Positions 1 to 6,398 of a stretch of 23,883 bases of DNA are shown in pieces. The position numbers and the translations under genes are program-made. This DNA is from a virus, in the IMG/VR virus record IMGVR_UViG_3300045115_000290, positions 1-23,883 of that record. One strand, written 5' to 3'. The notes beneath the pieces are model-generated. The model saw only the letters and a program-made list of their open reading frames with translations. It did no database searches and was not told the origin of the DNA. Position 1 is the first letter of the stretch, and each line of letters begins with the position of its first letter.

Positions 1-1167
1 CTAGGCGCCGCGGCGCCCCCTCCCCCCAGAAACGGTCTCGACCACACCCCGCAGGTGCTCCGGCGCGTGGTGGCCGTACACGTTCTCGACGATGGCTTCG
101 GTGGTGCCGAGCGCACCCGCGATCAGGCTGAACCTGGCGCCGGCCTGCACCGCCCAGGTCGCGAACGTGTGGCGCAGGATGTGCGGCGTGACCTCGGGTC
201 CTAGCCCGGCCGCCTTTCGCGCGGTGTTCCAGGATCGGCGCAGCTTCAGCACGGGCAGGCCCTGGAACTCGACGACGTGCGTCGCGCTCTGGCGCTGCCA
301 GCGCTCGAGGTGCGCGCGGAGGCGCCGGGATAGCGGGATCGGGGTCCGCCGCTTGGTGCTCTCACCTTCTCCGCTCCCCCGCCGGTAGAGGATGCCGGCC
401 CGGAGGTCGATGGATCCCGCCGTCGGGCTGGGCAGCCACCGTAGCCGCACGATCGCATCGTGCCGGGTACCGGTGTAGAGGCCGATCAGCACGAAGCGGG
501 CGACGTGCCGGGTCTTGCCCTGGTCCTCTCCCGTGCGGCGCCAGATCTCGCGGCCGGTGACCGGGTGCGTACCGATTCGCCGGAAGCCCAGTGCGGCCCA
601 GAGCAGGCGGGCGATCTCCGAGCGGGTCAGCCACCGGTCTCGTGCCGGCGCTTTGTCCGGCAGATGGACCGGTACCGGGTACAGCAGCTTGTGCTCCTTG
701 TGCGCGTAGCCAAGCGCTGCGCTCAGCACCTCGAGCTCGCGCCGCGCGGTCTGCGCACCGACGCGAGGCGCCGTCTCGGGATCCTTGTAGCGGGCCTGCG
801 GCATGGCTGTCCGCCAGCGTACATAGCCTGCGCAGAGGTTCGGCGTGGCGTGCGCCACCATCCGGCCGTCGAAGAACGTGACGAGGTGGGGCATGGCGCT
901 CCACACCACATCGGGGCGCTTGGTGTTCGCCGCCCGCTCGTCGGCGTAGAGGGTCAGGACGTCCGAGATGAGGACCCGAGCCGGATCACCTCGGCCGAAG
1001 TCCGGCTTGTGCTTGCGCGCGAGGTATTCCTGCAGCGCTCCTTCAGCCGCTTCGCGCTCTCCATGGCGGCGGCCCGTGCTGATCTCGACGCCGCCGGTAT
1101 CGCGGACGACCCACCGATCATCCCGCTTGCGGTAGTAGAGGCGGGCGCCTTTGGCTGGACGTGGCAT
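1..1167 (-). CDS. int: Tyrosine recombinase (phage integrase)
   Basis: Site-specific recombinase that would integrate and excise the prophage by Arg/Lys/His/Tyr chemistry. At 388 aa it has normal phage integrase length. An N-terminal core-binding region spans about residues 60-165. Catalytic residues read in order: Arg235 in TGTRHDAI, Lys272 in STKRRTPIPL, His329 and Arg332 in HILRHTFATW, and the nucleophile Tyr364 in VYGHHAPEH. The position usually filled by His after 'LG' is Thr355, which I recall as tolerated in related phage integrases of this host group. The ATG at 1165-1167 lies inside the upstream xis-like gene, so the two overlap by 214 nt. The stop codon occupies bases 1-3 of the window, so the expected attachment site just beyond is not visible. 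It is the last gene of the leftward operon. Confidence 0.96.
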   Translation of the reverse strand: MPRPAKGARLYYRKRDDRWVVRDTGGVEISTGRRHGEREAAEGALQEYLARKHKPDFGRGDPARVLISDVLTLYADERAANTKRPDVVWSAMPHLVTFFDGRMVAHATPNLCAGYVRWRTAMPQARYKDPETAPRVGAQTARRELEVLSAALGYAHKEHKLLYPVPVHLPDKAPARDRWLTRSEIARLLWAALGFRRIGTHPVTGREIWRRTGEDQGKTRHVARFVLIGLYTGTRHDAIVRLRWLPSPTAGSIDLRAGILYRRGSGEGESTKRRTPIPLSRRLRAHLERWQRQSATHVVEFQGLPVLKLRRSWNTARKAAGLGPEVTPHILRHTFATWAVQAGARFSLIAGALGTTEAIVENVYGHHAPEHLRGVVETVSGGRGRRGA

Positions 1168-1379
1168 AGCTCGATCATCCGCCTGATGTCGGCGAGCGTG
1201 GTGAAGTGCTTGCCCGCGATCTCGAAGATGCGCAGGCGACCACGCCGCGCCTCGGACCGCAAGGATTTGGCAGACACACCGGAGCCCGTGCCGAAAGCCA
1301 TAACGGCGGCGATGTCGAGGCGCAGCGGTGTGTCGTCGGCGACCTCAGATCGGTCAGGCAGGCGGTCAGTCCGCGGCAT
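954..1379 (-). CDS. Excisionase-like small DNA-binding protein, overlapping int
   Basis: A 141-aa protein whose first 65 residues look like a small winged-helix/excisionase-type domain (DTPLRLDIAAVMAF, then SLRSEARRGRL, then IAGKHFTTLADIRRM). From memory, similar proteins lie directly upstream of integrases in many Rhizobiales prophages and islands. They also share the odd Ser/Thr/Arg-rich tail seen here (LKERCRNTSRASTSRT), which argues that the 214-nt overlap with int is coded in both frames. The ATG at 1377-1379 was chosen because it overlaps the end of the preceding gene by 14 nt and skips an unconvincing upstream extension. Its likely role is directing excision with the integrase, inferred from position and resemblance. 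No catalytic motif is expected. Confidence 0.75.
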   Translation of the reverse strand: MPRTDRLPDRSEVADDTPLRLDIAAVMAFGTGSGVSAKSLRSEARRGRLRIFEIAGKHFTTLADIRRMIELCHVQPKAPASTTASGMIGGSSAIPAASRSARAAAMESAKRLKERCRNTSRASTSRTSAEVIRLGSSSRTS

Positions 1380-1608
1380 GGCCGCCCTCCCCCTGCCGCC
1401 ACACCAGCGGCTGCGCCCCGTCCAGCACAAGGTGATGCCCACGCGCCATCGGGTGAACCGAGCTGCTGTCTGCCGAGCGCGTACGCCGCGTGCCGAACTG
1501 GTTGGTCAGCGACGTGGCGATCTCCGTGGCCGTCACACCCTGGCACCACATCTGCTCCATGCGACGCAGCGCAGGTGCTGGCCATCGTGGGTTCACAAGC
1601 TCAGCCAT
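1366..1608 (-). CDS. GcrA-like HTH small protein
   Basis: An 80-aa protein. Residues about 8-48 follow the pattern of the N-terminal helix-turn-helix of GcrA-type cell-cycle regulators: a Trp, then RRMEQMWCQGVTATEIATSL, then an Arg-rich segment and a V-H pair. The usual GcrA signature after the turn is only partly kept (SADSSSVHPMARG), so this is a resemblance and not a firm family assignment. It would be a DNA-binding regulator. The ATG at 1606-1608 sits one base from the stop of the preceding gene, and the stop overlaps the xis-like start, so translation is probably coupled. The other reading frames here have poorer composition. Confidence 0.6.
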   Translation of the reverse strand: MAELVNPRWPAPALRRMEQMWCQGVTATEIATSLTNQFGTRRTRSADSSSVHPMARGHHLVLDGAQPLVWRQGEGGHAAD

Positions 1609-1609
1609 C

Positions 1610-1948
1610 TCAGCGCGCCTTGCCGAGGTCGACCAGCAGGCTGGGGCGACGATGCGGCCGCGGCAGCGGTACGACCTCGGCCGGGAACGGCCGTAGGCCG
1701 GTGACCATCGCGCTGTCGTCCAGCATCGCCGGCACGCGCGCGGAGAGGATGCCGAACCTGTCGACGGCGAGCTGGCTGTGCTGCCGAGCCTGAGCGAGGC
1801 GCAGGCGGACCATTGCGAGAGCCCGCTCCTCCACGTCGAATATCGGCGTGAACGCCCCGACGGCGCGTTTGGCCGCTTCGATCAGAACGGTATTGCGCAT
1901 CAGCGCCCAGGTCAGGGCATCGGCGCGGAGGTCGTCCGGCAGGGCCAT
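1610..1948 (-). CDS. Hypothetical protein (112 aa)
   Basis: Not recognised. A mixed, mostly helical-looking protein with balanced composition (LTWALMRNTVLIEAAKRAV, then VEERALAMVRLRLAQARQ) and a basic, proline-containing C-terminus. There is no signal peptide or membrane segment. The ATG is preceded by GGAG, overlapping the stop of the upstream gene region, and the stop lies one base before the GcrA-like gene. This tight packing supports a real gene in the leftward lysogeny/integration operon. Function unknown. Confidence 0.7.
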   Translation of the reverse strand: MALPDDLRADALTWALMRNTVLIEAAKRAVGAFTPIFDVEERALAMVRLRLAQARQHSQLAVDRFGILSARVPAMLDDSAMVTGLRPFPAEVVPLPRPHRRPSLLVDLGKAR

Positions 1949-1951
1949 GAC

Positions 1952-2338
1952 CTACTCCGCCGCCCGAGGGAGCGAGCATCGCTCCGCCAGTATCGCGCCG
2001 CGCTCGTGCGCCTGGGCGACGAGGCTCGCGTCGATACCCGCCTCGTCCAGGGCTTCGACGTCCAGGCACAGCGGGTCGCGGACGTTGGCGGCAGCACGCA
2101 GCAGGGCTGCCTCCTTGCGCATCTCGTCGGCTAGCCAGAGCGCCACCGCGCGCTCCTGACCGGTCAGGCAGTCGTCGCGGTTGACGGCGTTGGCCAGTCG
2201 GTGCCGGGCGGCGCGGATGTCGACGCCGAGCCGGGTCAGGTCGGCGAGCGCCGCGCTGGCGCCGGTGTGCCGCGCGGGCTCGGGATCGGCGGTCAGTGCG
2301 TCGAGGCTCGGGGCAGCGGCGTGGAGGGGCGCGATCAT
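1952..2338 (-). CDS. Hypothetical protein (128 aa), helical
   Basis: Not recognised. The sequence is Ala/Leu/Arg-rich and predicted helical by eye, with alternating charged and hydrophobic residues (LADLTRLGVDIRAARHRLANAV, then VALWLADEMRKEAALLRAAANV). There is no Cys motif or membrane segment. It starts three bases after the stop that the frameshifted upstream gene would use and ends just before the GGAG of the next gene, so it fits the operon. Function unknown. Confidence 0.7.
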   Translation of the reverse strand: MIAPLHAAAPSLDALTADPEPARHTGASAALADLTRLGVDIRAARHRLANAVNRDDCLTGQERAVALWLADEMRKEAALLRAAANVRDPLCLDVEALDEAGIDASLVAQAHERGAILAERCSLPRAAE

Positions 2339-2341
2339 GGG

Positions 2342-2621
2342 TCAGGCGCTCTCGGGCAGGCGGAAGCCGTGGCGGCGGGCGAGGGTATCGGTGAGACGGG
2401 GCGCGCAGGATGGTGCGGGCGGCGGCGGCCCAGGAGCCGTGCATGGCGGGCGGATGCGCGAAGCCGCCGGCTTGGAGGGCGCGGTGCATCGCGGCCTCGG
2501 CGAGGATGGCGGAGGCGTCTTGGCGGGCGGTGCGGGCCGGGTGGTCGCCGCGGGCGGGGTAGCCCACGACCGTGACGGCGTGGGCGAGAACCGCGGCGTG
2601 GCGGCGGGCGCGGGCGCTCAC
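2342..2621 (-). pseudogene. Small hypothetical gene with an apparent +1 frameshift
   Basis: Not recognised. A GTG start at 2619-2621 overlaps the stop of the upstream 40-aa gene (GTGA) and opens a frame with gene-like composition (VSARARRHAAVLAHAVTV, later GSWAAAARTILRA). That frame then runs on without a stop through three downstream genes, with Pro/Arg-rich shadow-like sequence. A different frame supplies a sensible ending, LTDTLARRHGFRLPESA, with a stop at 2342-2344 just before the next gene. Dropping one base from the run of four G at 2398-2401 joins the two halves into a 92-aa protein. Either the gene is genuinely broken or the base is a sequencing error. Confidence 0.6.
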
Positions 2622-2740
2622 AGGCCGCCTCGGGTGGCCAGCAGGGCCAGTACCAAAGCGGCAACCCACGCGGCGAAGACGAACCAGCAGAGGTCGCAGC
2701 GCTCGCGCGTCGGGTGAGAGAAGCCGCGCTCGGCACTCAC
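2618..2740 (-). CDS. 40-aa single-pass membrane protein
   Basis: A very short gene found by overlap logic. Its GTG start (2738-2740) shares bases with the TGA of the upstream gene, and its TGA shares bases with the GTG of the next. The product begins with a hydrophilic stretch containing a C-x2-C pair (RERCDLCW), followed by a hydrophobic helix (FVFAAWVAALVLALLA) and a short RGGL tail. It could be a small inner-membrane protein. Nothing indicates a holin function, and the location in the integration operon argues against lysis. Function unknown. Confidence 0.6.
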   Translation of the reverse strand: MSAERGFSHPTRERCDLCWFVFAAWVAALVLALLATRGGL

Positions 2741-2973
2741 AGCACGCTCCACACGAGCCGGCCCGCGGAGCCGAGATAGGTCAGCGCGAAGGTGGCGGTG
2801 ACGGCGAACCTGACCCAGCCGGCGATAGCGGCACGGCGGCGAGCGGCCGCGAGGGCGGCGGGCGGGTAGCTCGCCGGGACGACCAGCAGGCCGTCAGCGG
2901 TGCGGTGGGAGGGGAAGGATGCGCGGTGCACGGTGGGCTCCATCGCGGCGGGGCGATGGATATTATTCTGCAT
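2737..2973 (-). CDS. Hypothetical protein with one C-terminal membrane helix; first gene of the int operon
   Basis: A 78-aa protein not recognised by family. After a hydrophilic N-terminus and an Arg/Ala-rich stretch (LAAARRRAAI) it has one hydrophobic helix near the end (VRFAVTATFALTYLG). The start is uncertain. The ATG at 2971-2973 lies inside an operator and directly behind a TATAAT, which would imply a leaderless transcript. The ATG at 2941-2943 (MEPTVHRASF) gives a 68-aa product and fits a -10 at 2964-2969 better. The gene ends in a 4-nt overlap with the 40-aa gene, so it heads the leftward operon that ends in int. Confidence 0.6.
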   Translation of the reverse strand: MQNNIHRPAAMEPTVHRASFPSHRTADGLLVVPASYPPAALAAARRRAAIAGWVRFAVTATFALTYLGSAGRLVWSVL

Positions 2974-3025
2974 TACGCAGATTATATGTCAACTGCGCTT
3001 CGCATATTATTCTGCATAACGCTGA
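2961..3025 (-). promoter_or_regulatory. Leftward promoter of the int operon with two repressor-type operators
   Basis: On the minus strand TTGACA (2987-2992) stands 17 nt from AGAATA (2964-2969), with a TATAAT at 2981-2986 as an alternative -10. Two inverted repeats cover it: TCTGC-attac-GCAGA at 2967-2981 and TCTGC-ataac-GCTGA at 3011-3025, each preceded by ATTAT. The same motif occurs at the repressor/Cro intergenic region, so the lysogenic repressor or the Cro-like protein probably controls integration and excision genes as well. Confidence 0.7.
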
Positions 3026-3049
3026 CGTGTGGGCGCTTGGTGCCGCCCA

Positions 3050-3077
3050 TGATAAAGCCCCGCGCGAGGGCGGGGCT
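3050..3077 (-). terminator. Rho-independent terminator of the protease cassette
   Basis: On the minus strand an 8-bp perfect stem (AGCCCCGC / GCGGGGCT, 3056-3063 with 3070-3077) with a 6-nt loop is followed by TTTATC. It lies 23 nt beyond the stop of the 85-aa gene, so it would end the leftward repressor-protease transcript before the int promoter. Confidence 0.8.
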
Positions 3078-3100
3078 GCGACGGGAGGTTTGTTTTCGGC

Positions 3101-3358
3101 CTACTGCCCAATCGGGCTCGGCCGCTGAGTGCTGGCAGTCGCACGCTTCTTCACTGATCGGATGCCGCCCGTCTTGCGAACGGCGATCGGGAAGCCCAGG
3201 TACCCCGAGCGTAGCTTTGTCAGCTCGCTGTGCCGCTCGGACCGCACATAAACATACAGGGTGGGCGCTCCGTCTCGCGCACCCACGCCGGTTGAAACAT
3301 ACCATTTGCGGCCGCGAAGCTCGGTATCAAGGAGCTTGGCCGCCCGGTCTGGCGTCAT
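3101..3358 (-). CDS. 85-aa protein resembling the N-terminal domain of the adjacent protease
   Basis: Not a family I can name. The start codon lies one base after the stop of the protease gene, so the two are surely co-transcribed. Residues about 20-68 (VSTGVGARDGAPTLYVYV, then GFPIAVRKTGGI) line up by eye with protease residues about 56-106 (VGFSEGEDGPTVHIYL, then GVRVRAHRMGPI). Both keep G-x-DG-x-PT, a Y-[VL] strand, a later 'G-x-[PR]-[IV]' and a closing 'G-x-I'. This suggests a free copy of the protease's accessory domain, which could act as inhibitor, substrate or sensor; that is inference. The C-terminus is basic and Ser/Thr-rich. A terminator follows 23 nt downstream. Confidence 0.75.
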   Translation of the reverse strand: MTPDRAAKLLDTELRGRKWYVSTGVGARDGAPTLYVYVRSERHSELTKLRSGYLGFPIAVRKTGGIRSVKKRATASTQRPSPIGQ

Positions 3359-3359
3359 A

Positions 3360-4445
3360 TCAAACCCCGTGTCCGCTCACGAGCGAGAGTCCTCCGAACG
3401 AACGAGCAATGCAAGCCATCGGTATCATCCACGCATACTCACCAGTCCGGTTTGCAGCGAACACCAGCCCAACGGCGTGCTTCCCGTCGTCCGTGACAAC
3501 CAAGCTGCCCGAGTCCCCTGGCAACGCGAATGGCTCACCATTTGCCGCGGCAATGGTCCATACGTCCTGGAACCAAACAACACCTTTGAAATGCTTGGCC
3601 GTATAAGACACCGGGGTCGGAGTCGATACTTTAGCTTCGACTTCTCCAAACTTCAAATGCGTCGTTCGGCCAAACTTCATGACTGCCATGCCGGGTTCCG
3701 GTTCGATAGAAGACGCTGGTGTATCGTAGCCATCGGCGGCATCGCCTTGCCAAGAGCTCACAACTCGATGATCCACGACCCTGGCAAGTGCCAAATCAGC
3801 ATCACATGGATTGACGAAATTCGGATCTCCGCTCCTCATTTCGTGAATATCCCAGTGCCGTCCAATCTCACCAGGCGCGCGGATACCGGCCCTCCCATCA
3901 GTCGCACCTGGCGACAGGATTGGGACGTCACGGGGCACGTGGTTGCATCCGGCGAATACATGGTTGTTTGACAACAAATACAATTCATTATCTCTACTTC
4001 GCCTGACTATCGCGCCAAATGTGCCAACAGAAGACTCAGTTGTAGGGCCGCATGAGCTTCCGCAACAAACTCGGCCATTGCGCTCAAATAAATGACCAAA
4101 GTTGGTCGCAGTACCAGCCGCGTCAGGCTTCACATTGATTGGACCCATCCGATGCGCTCTGACACGCACGCCATCAATCTCATCTGGGAGAGAACGAATT
4201 AGAGCGTTCGTACCGCGCGTGAGATAGATGTGCACCGTTGGGCCATCCTCGCCCTCCGAAAAGCCTACCGACTGAACTGATATATTGCCGAATCCGTCCA
4301 GTTCATCGTGGCTAATTGCCACTGCGCTTGTTGACGCAGCCGACACAAGCCTTCGCACCTCGACCGGACCAACAGTGGCGTTGTACTTTCCATCGCGGAG
4401 AAATTCATAAGCTAAGCGCTTTGCAACCAACTCGGCCCCAGACAT
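3360..4445 (-). CDS. Trypsin-like serine protease (prophage cargo gene)
   Basis: A 361-aa chymotrypsin-fold peptidase. The catalytic triad can be read: His162 in LLSNNHVFAG, Asp215 in NPCDADLALA and Ser312 in ALPGDSGSLVVT. A 'KFGRTTHLKFGEV' segment (about 257-269) and 'VGTFGAIVRR' (140-149) match what I recall of a NAL1-like group of bacterial trypsin-like proteases. Residues 1-125 form a separate N-terminal domain resembling the downstream 85-aa protein, followed by a Cys cluster (VCCGSSCG, 127-133). There is no signal peptide, so it should act in the cytoplasm. Base composition is visibly more A/T-rich than the flanking genes and codon choice is looser, signs of separate acquisition. It lies 80 nt behind the repressor gene in the same orientation, so it is probably expressed in the lysogen. 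Substrate unknown. Confidence 0.88.
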   Translation of the reverse strand: MSGAELVAKRLAYEFLRDGKYNATVGPVEVRRLVSAASTSAVAISHDELDGFGNISVQSVGFSEGEDGPTVHIYLTRGTNALIRSLPDEIDGVRVRAHRMGPINVKPDAAGTATNFGHLFERNGRVCCGSSCGPTTESSVGTFGAIVRRSRDNELYLLSNNHVFAGCNHVPRDVPILSPGATDGRAGIRAPGEIGRHWDIHEMRSGDPNFVNPCDADLALARVVDHRVVSSWQGDAADGYDTPASSIEPEPGMAVMKFGRTTHLKFGEVEAKVSTPTPVSYTAKHFKGVVWFQDVWTIAAANGEPFALPGDSGSLVVTDDGKHAVGLVFAANRTGEYAWMIPMACIARSFGGLSLVSGHGV

Positions 4446-4525
4446 TTCCTAACGTCCCATTGTAAGTTGTTATTGCAACGTCTCGACTGCGGATCCTTCG
4501 GCCTGCGCGGCGCACGCCTCGCGGC
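4446..4525 (-). promoter_or_regulatory. Spacer between repressor and protease, possible weak promoter
   Basis: Eighty bases separate the repressor stop from the protease start. On the minus strand a TACAAT lies about 15 nt before the ATG, with no good -35 at the proper distance, and AGGAAATG supplies a ribosome binding site. There is no hairpin with a T-run, so read-through from the repressor promoter is the simplest source of transcription. Confidence 0.35.
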
Positions 4526-5374
4526 TCACTCCGTTGTCAGCCGGCCGAGGTAGCGGCCGGTAATCGTGATCTCGTCCAGCGTCCGGTCCTCGGGCGTGTG
4601 CTTCGGATTGTCGGAGATTAGGCGCACCCTCACCGGCTCTTGACCTCGCGCCGACGAGATCTCTAGCCTCTTGAGGATCACACCGCCCAGCGCATCCGCG
4701 AGGGCGTAGATGCCGGGCGGCGAGGGCACACGATGCCCGACATCGACGAACACGATGTCGCCGTCGTGGATCTTCGGCTCCATGGAATCACCCATCGCCT
4801 CGAAGCAACGCACCCGATGAGCCGGAACACGGAATCGCCCACGAACCACATCAGCCGGCAGGCGCCACCAATCTTTCACACCCTCAGCGGCGTAGCTGTT
4901 GCCGTCCGGGTTCATCAGGTCGGTGACATGGGTCATGCCGCCCGGGCCCATGCCGATCGCAACATCGGCCTGCAGGATCGCGTCCTGCGGCAGTCTGCCG
5001 ACGTCGCGCCCCATCGTGCCCTCGACCATCCGGGGCTCCAGCTCGACCTGGTCGAGAGCATCGGGATCGAAGCTGCCGATGAGAGGTTTGCGCTGCCCCT
5101 GCTTGTTCACCTGCGTCTTGTAGACTGGTTTCAGATCCGGCTCGGGACCCTGTCCATAAAGGATCCACACTACAGGGACGCCGAAAAACTTGGCGTATCG
5201 CTGAGCATCTGCCTCATCGAAGCCACGAGTGCCCGCCTCATGACCTGAGTATGTCCCGTAGGGAATGTCCATCGCCTCAGCGGCAGCCTTAGCGAAGCGA
5301 TAGCGGCGCTCCCGCGCCCGCTTGAGGCGCGCGTGCTTGTCGTCGATCGGATCCTCAGCTGCGGGCGCGCTCAT
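4526..5374 (-). CDS. Lysogenic repressor, XRE HTH plus S24 (LexA-like) peptidase domain
   Basis: A 282-aa CI-type repressor. An N-terminal HTH (about 12-70: RLKRARERRYRFAKAAAEAMDIPYGTYSGHEAG, then DEADAQRYAKFFGV) is followed by a linker and a C-terminal S24 domain. That domain has Ser197 in GDSMEPKIHDGD and the partner Lys235 in GGVILKRLEI, the dyad of self-cleaving repressors. SOS/RecA-stimulated induction is therefore likely. The start at 5372-5374 was chosen because the HTH begins there and the upstream extension runs through the operators. A -10-like CATAAT sits six bases before this ATG, so the mRNA may be leaderless, as is known for lambda cI from PRM. It binds, by inference, the TCTGC/GCAGA operators beside it. 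Confidence 0.93.
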   Translation of the reverse strand: MSAPAAEDPIDDKHARLKRARERRYRFAKAAAEAMDIPYGTYSGHEAGTRGFDEADAQRYAKFFGVPVVWILYGQGPEPDLKPVYKTQVNKQGQRKPLIGSFDPDALDQVELEPRMVEGTMGRDVGRLPQDAILQADVAIGMGPGGMTHVTDLMNPDGNSYAAEGVKDWWRLPADVVRGRFRVPAHRVRCFEAMGDSMEPKIHDGDIVFVDVGHRVPSPPGIYALADALGGVILKRLEISSARGQEPVRVRLISDNPKHTPEDRTLDEITITGRYLGRLTTE

Positions 5375-5465
5375 GCCTGCATTATGCAGAGAAACGTTCT
5401 GCAAATCTGCAATCGGCAGGCTTGCCTTTGCCTCTGCGATGTGCAGATTATTCTGCCCATGCAGA
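5375..5465. promoter_or_regulatory. Divergent repressor/Cro operator-promoter region
   Basis: Inverted repeats of one motif fill this region: CCTGC-attat-GCAGA (5376-5390), a TCTGCAA direct pair (5398-5404, 5406-5412), GCAGA-ttat-TCTGC (5443-5456) and TCTGC-ccat-GCAGA (5452-5465), the last spanning the Cro-like start codon. Rightward promoter: TTGCCT (5422-5427), 17 nt, AGATTA (5445-5450). Leftward -10: CATAAT (5381-5386 on the minus strand). Both -10 boxes lie inside operators, giving mutually exclusive control. Confidence 0.8.
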
Positions 5466-5800
5466 ACTTCAGCGATGTCATCGACCGCTTCGGATACGCT
5501 GGGATGGCTGCCCTCCTGGCCAAGCCGCCCGGGACGGTCAGCTCCTGGAAGACGCGGAACCTGATTCCGCCGGAGTTCTGGGACGCGCTCGTTCAAGCGG
5601 CACCCGCCAGCAACGTCCACGGGCTCACGCACCAGCTGCTCGCGCGGTTCGCCGCTGAGCGGCGAGTCGCTTCACAGGCGCCAGGGGCCGACGAGGTGCG
5701 AGCAACTGGGGGCGATAGCCCGGCCAGCCTGGAGGCCGAGGTTCCGATCGCCACACACTGCATCGAATTCGTCGGCTTCAGCGAAGGCCAATCTCGATGA
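5459..5800 (+). CDS. Cro-like HTH regulator
   Basis: A 113-aa protein divergent from the repressor. Residues 3-45 (FSDVIDRFGYAGMAALLAKP, then GTVSSWKTRN, then IPPEFWDALVQAA) match the compact HTH pattern of Cro/YdaS-type phage proteins that recognise repressor operators. The ATG at 5459 was chosen because the HTH starts there. There is no Shine-Dalgarno, the -10 box ends eight bases upstream and an operator covers the start codon, so translation may be leaderless and autoregulated. The 50-residue tail (ARFAAERRVASQAPGADE onward) is low-complexity and unlike known Cro proteins. Its end overlaps a convergent minus-strand gene by 23 nt. Confidence 0.85.
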   Translation: MQNFSDVIDRFGYAGMAALLAKPPGTVSSWKTRNLIPPEFWDALVQAAPASNVHGLTHQLLARFAAERRVASQAPGADEVRATGGDSPASLEAEVPIATHCIEFVGFSEGQSR

Positions 5801-6035
5801 TCTCGTCGAGTCGCGCCTTCGCCTTCGTGCGGACGGTCTCCTCGTGGCCCTTTGCGACACGAAGCGGCACTCGGTCGAGGCCATCGTGTCCGACGCTGTG
5901 CCAGCGCGCGCGCACCTCGGCCGGATCCTGCCCCGCCGCTCGCGACAGCGCCGCGATCCGCCTGAGCGCCATCAACAGCACCTGCTGCTGGGCCGCCTGC
6001 TCGGCGATGATGTCGTCGAAGTCGCCCGGACGCAT
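5778..6035 (-). CDS. Hypothetical protein (85 aa), convergent with the Cro-like gene
   Basis: Not recognised. The 85-aa product is charged and helical-looking (DDIIAEQAAQQQVLLMALRR, then RTKAKARLDEIIEIGLR) with no Cys motif or membrane helix. An excellent ribosome binding site (GGCGGAGGA) precedes the ATG at 6033-6035, which is why the longer upstream extension was not used. It is transcribed against the rightward early genes and overlaps the last 23 nt of the Cro-like gene, so early transcription would run antisense through it. Its promoter must lie in 6036-6167, the 132-bp A/T-richer spacer it shares with the next gene. Confidence 0.7.
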   Translation of the reverse strand: MRPGDFDDIIAEQAAQQQVLLMALRRIAALSRAAGQDPAEVRARWHSVGHDGLDRVPLRVAKGHEETVRTKAKARLDEIIEIGLR

Positions 6036-6167
6036 CGCGCAGTCCTCCGCCAAAATACGGCAAGAGAATGTAAGCGTGACCGCAGCTTTCGTCCTTATCA
6101 AAAGGCATGCTCTAGCGCCTTTTCTTCTGTTTCCTGCGGCTAATCTCGACGAGACGGAGATGTTCGC

Positions 6168-6398
6168 ATGACGCCGGATACCTGCACCGAGACGGGCATC
6201 GAGAAGATCGTGCACGGGCGGCCGGTCGAGGCCTTCGCCATCTCGGATGGCGACAGTGTCGTGCTTGGCGTGGTGCGCACCGGCCGGAACGGCGACCACT
6301 TCAAGCTGTCGCTCGCGCTCACCCGGGAGGAGGCGCGGCACTTCCTAGAGGTCGCGCGCGCGGCCGTGGACGCCTCGGAGCGGGGAGAAGCGGCATGA
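6168..6398 (+). CDS. Hypothetical protein (76 aa)
   Basis: Not recognised. A 76-aa protein with a beta-rich first half (KIVHGRPVEAFAISDGDSVVLGVVRTG) and a helical second half (LTREEARHFLEVARAAVDASERG). ACGGAG lies ten bases before the ATG. Its TGA overlaps the ATG of the following 51-aa gene, indicating a small operon. The fold pattern would suit a small protein-protein or nucleic acid-binding module, but nothing identifies it. Confidence 0.7.
   Translation: MTPDTCTETGIEKIVHGRPVEAFAISDGDSVVLGVVRTGRNGDHFKLSLALTREEARHFLEVARAAVDASERGEAA

Noticed and set aside
1-60. Phage attachment site next to int
   Set aside because: The window begins at the integrase stop codon, so the expected site lies outside.
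1593-2669. Long minus-strand frame of 358 codons across four small genes
   Set aside because: Only its first quarter is gene-like; the rest is Pro/Arg-rich shadow of the tightly packed genes in other frames.
2618-2973. Holin pair suggested by two adjacent small membrane proteins
   Set aside because: They lie in the leftward lysogeny operon with no endolysin nearby; single helices alone do not support lysis function.
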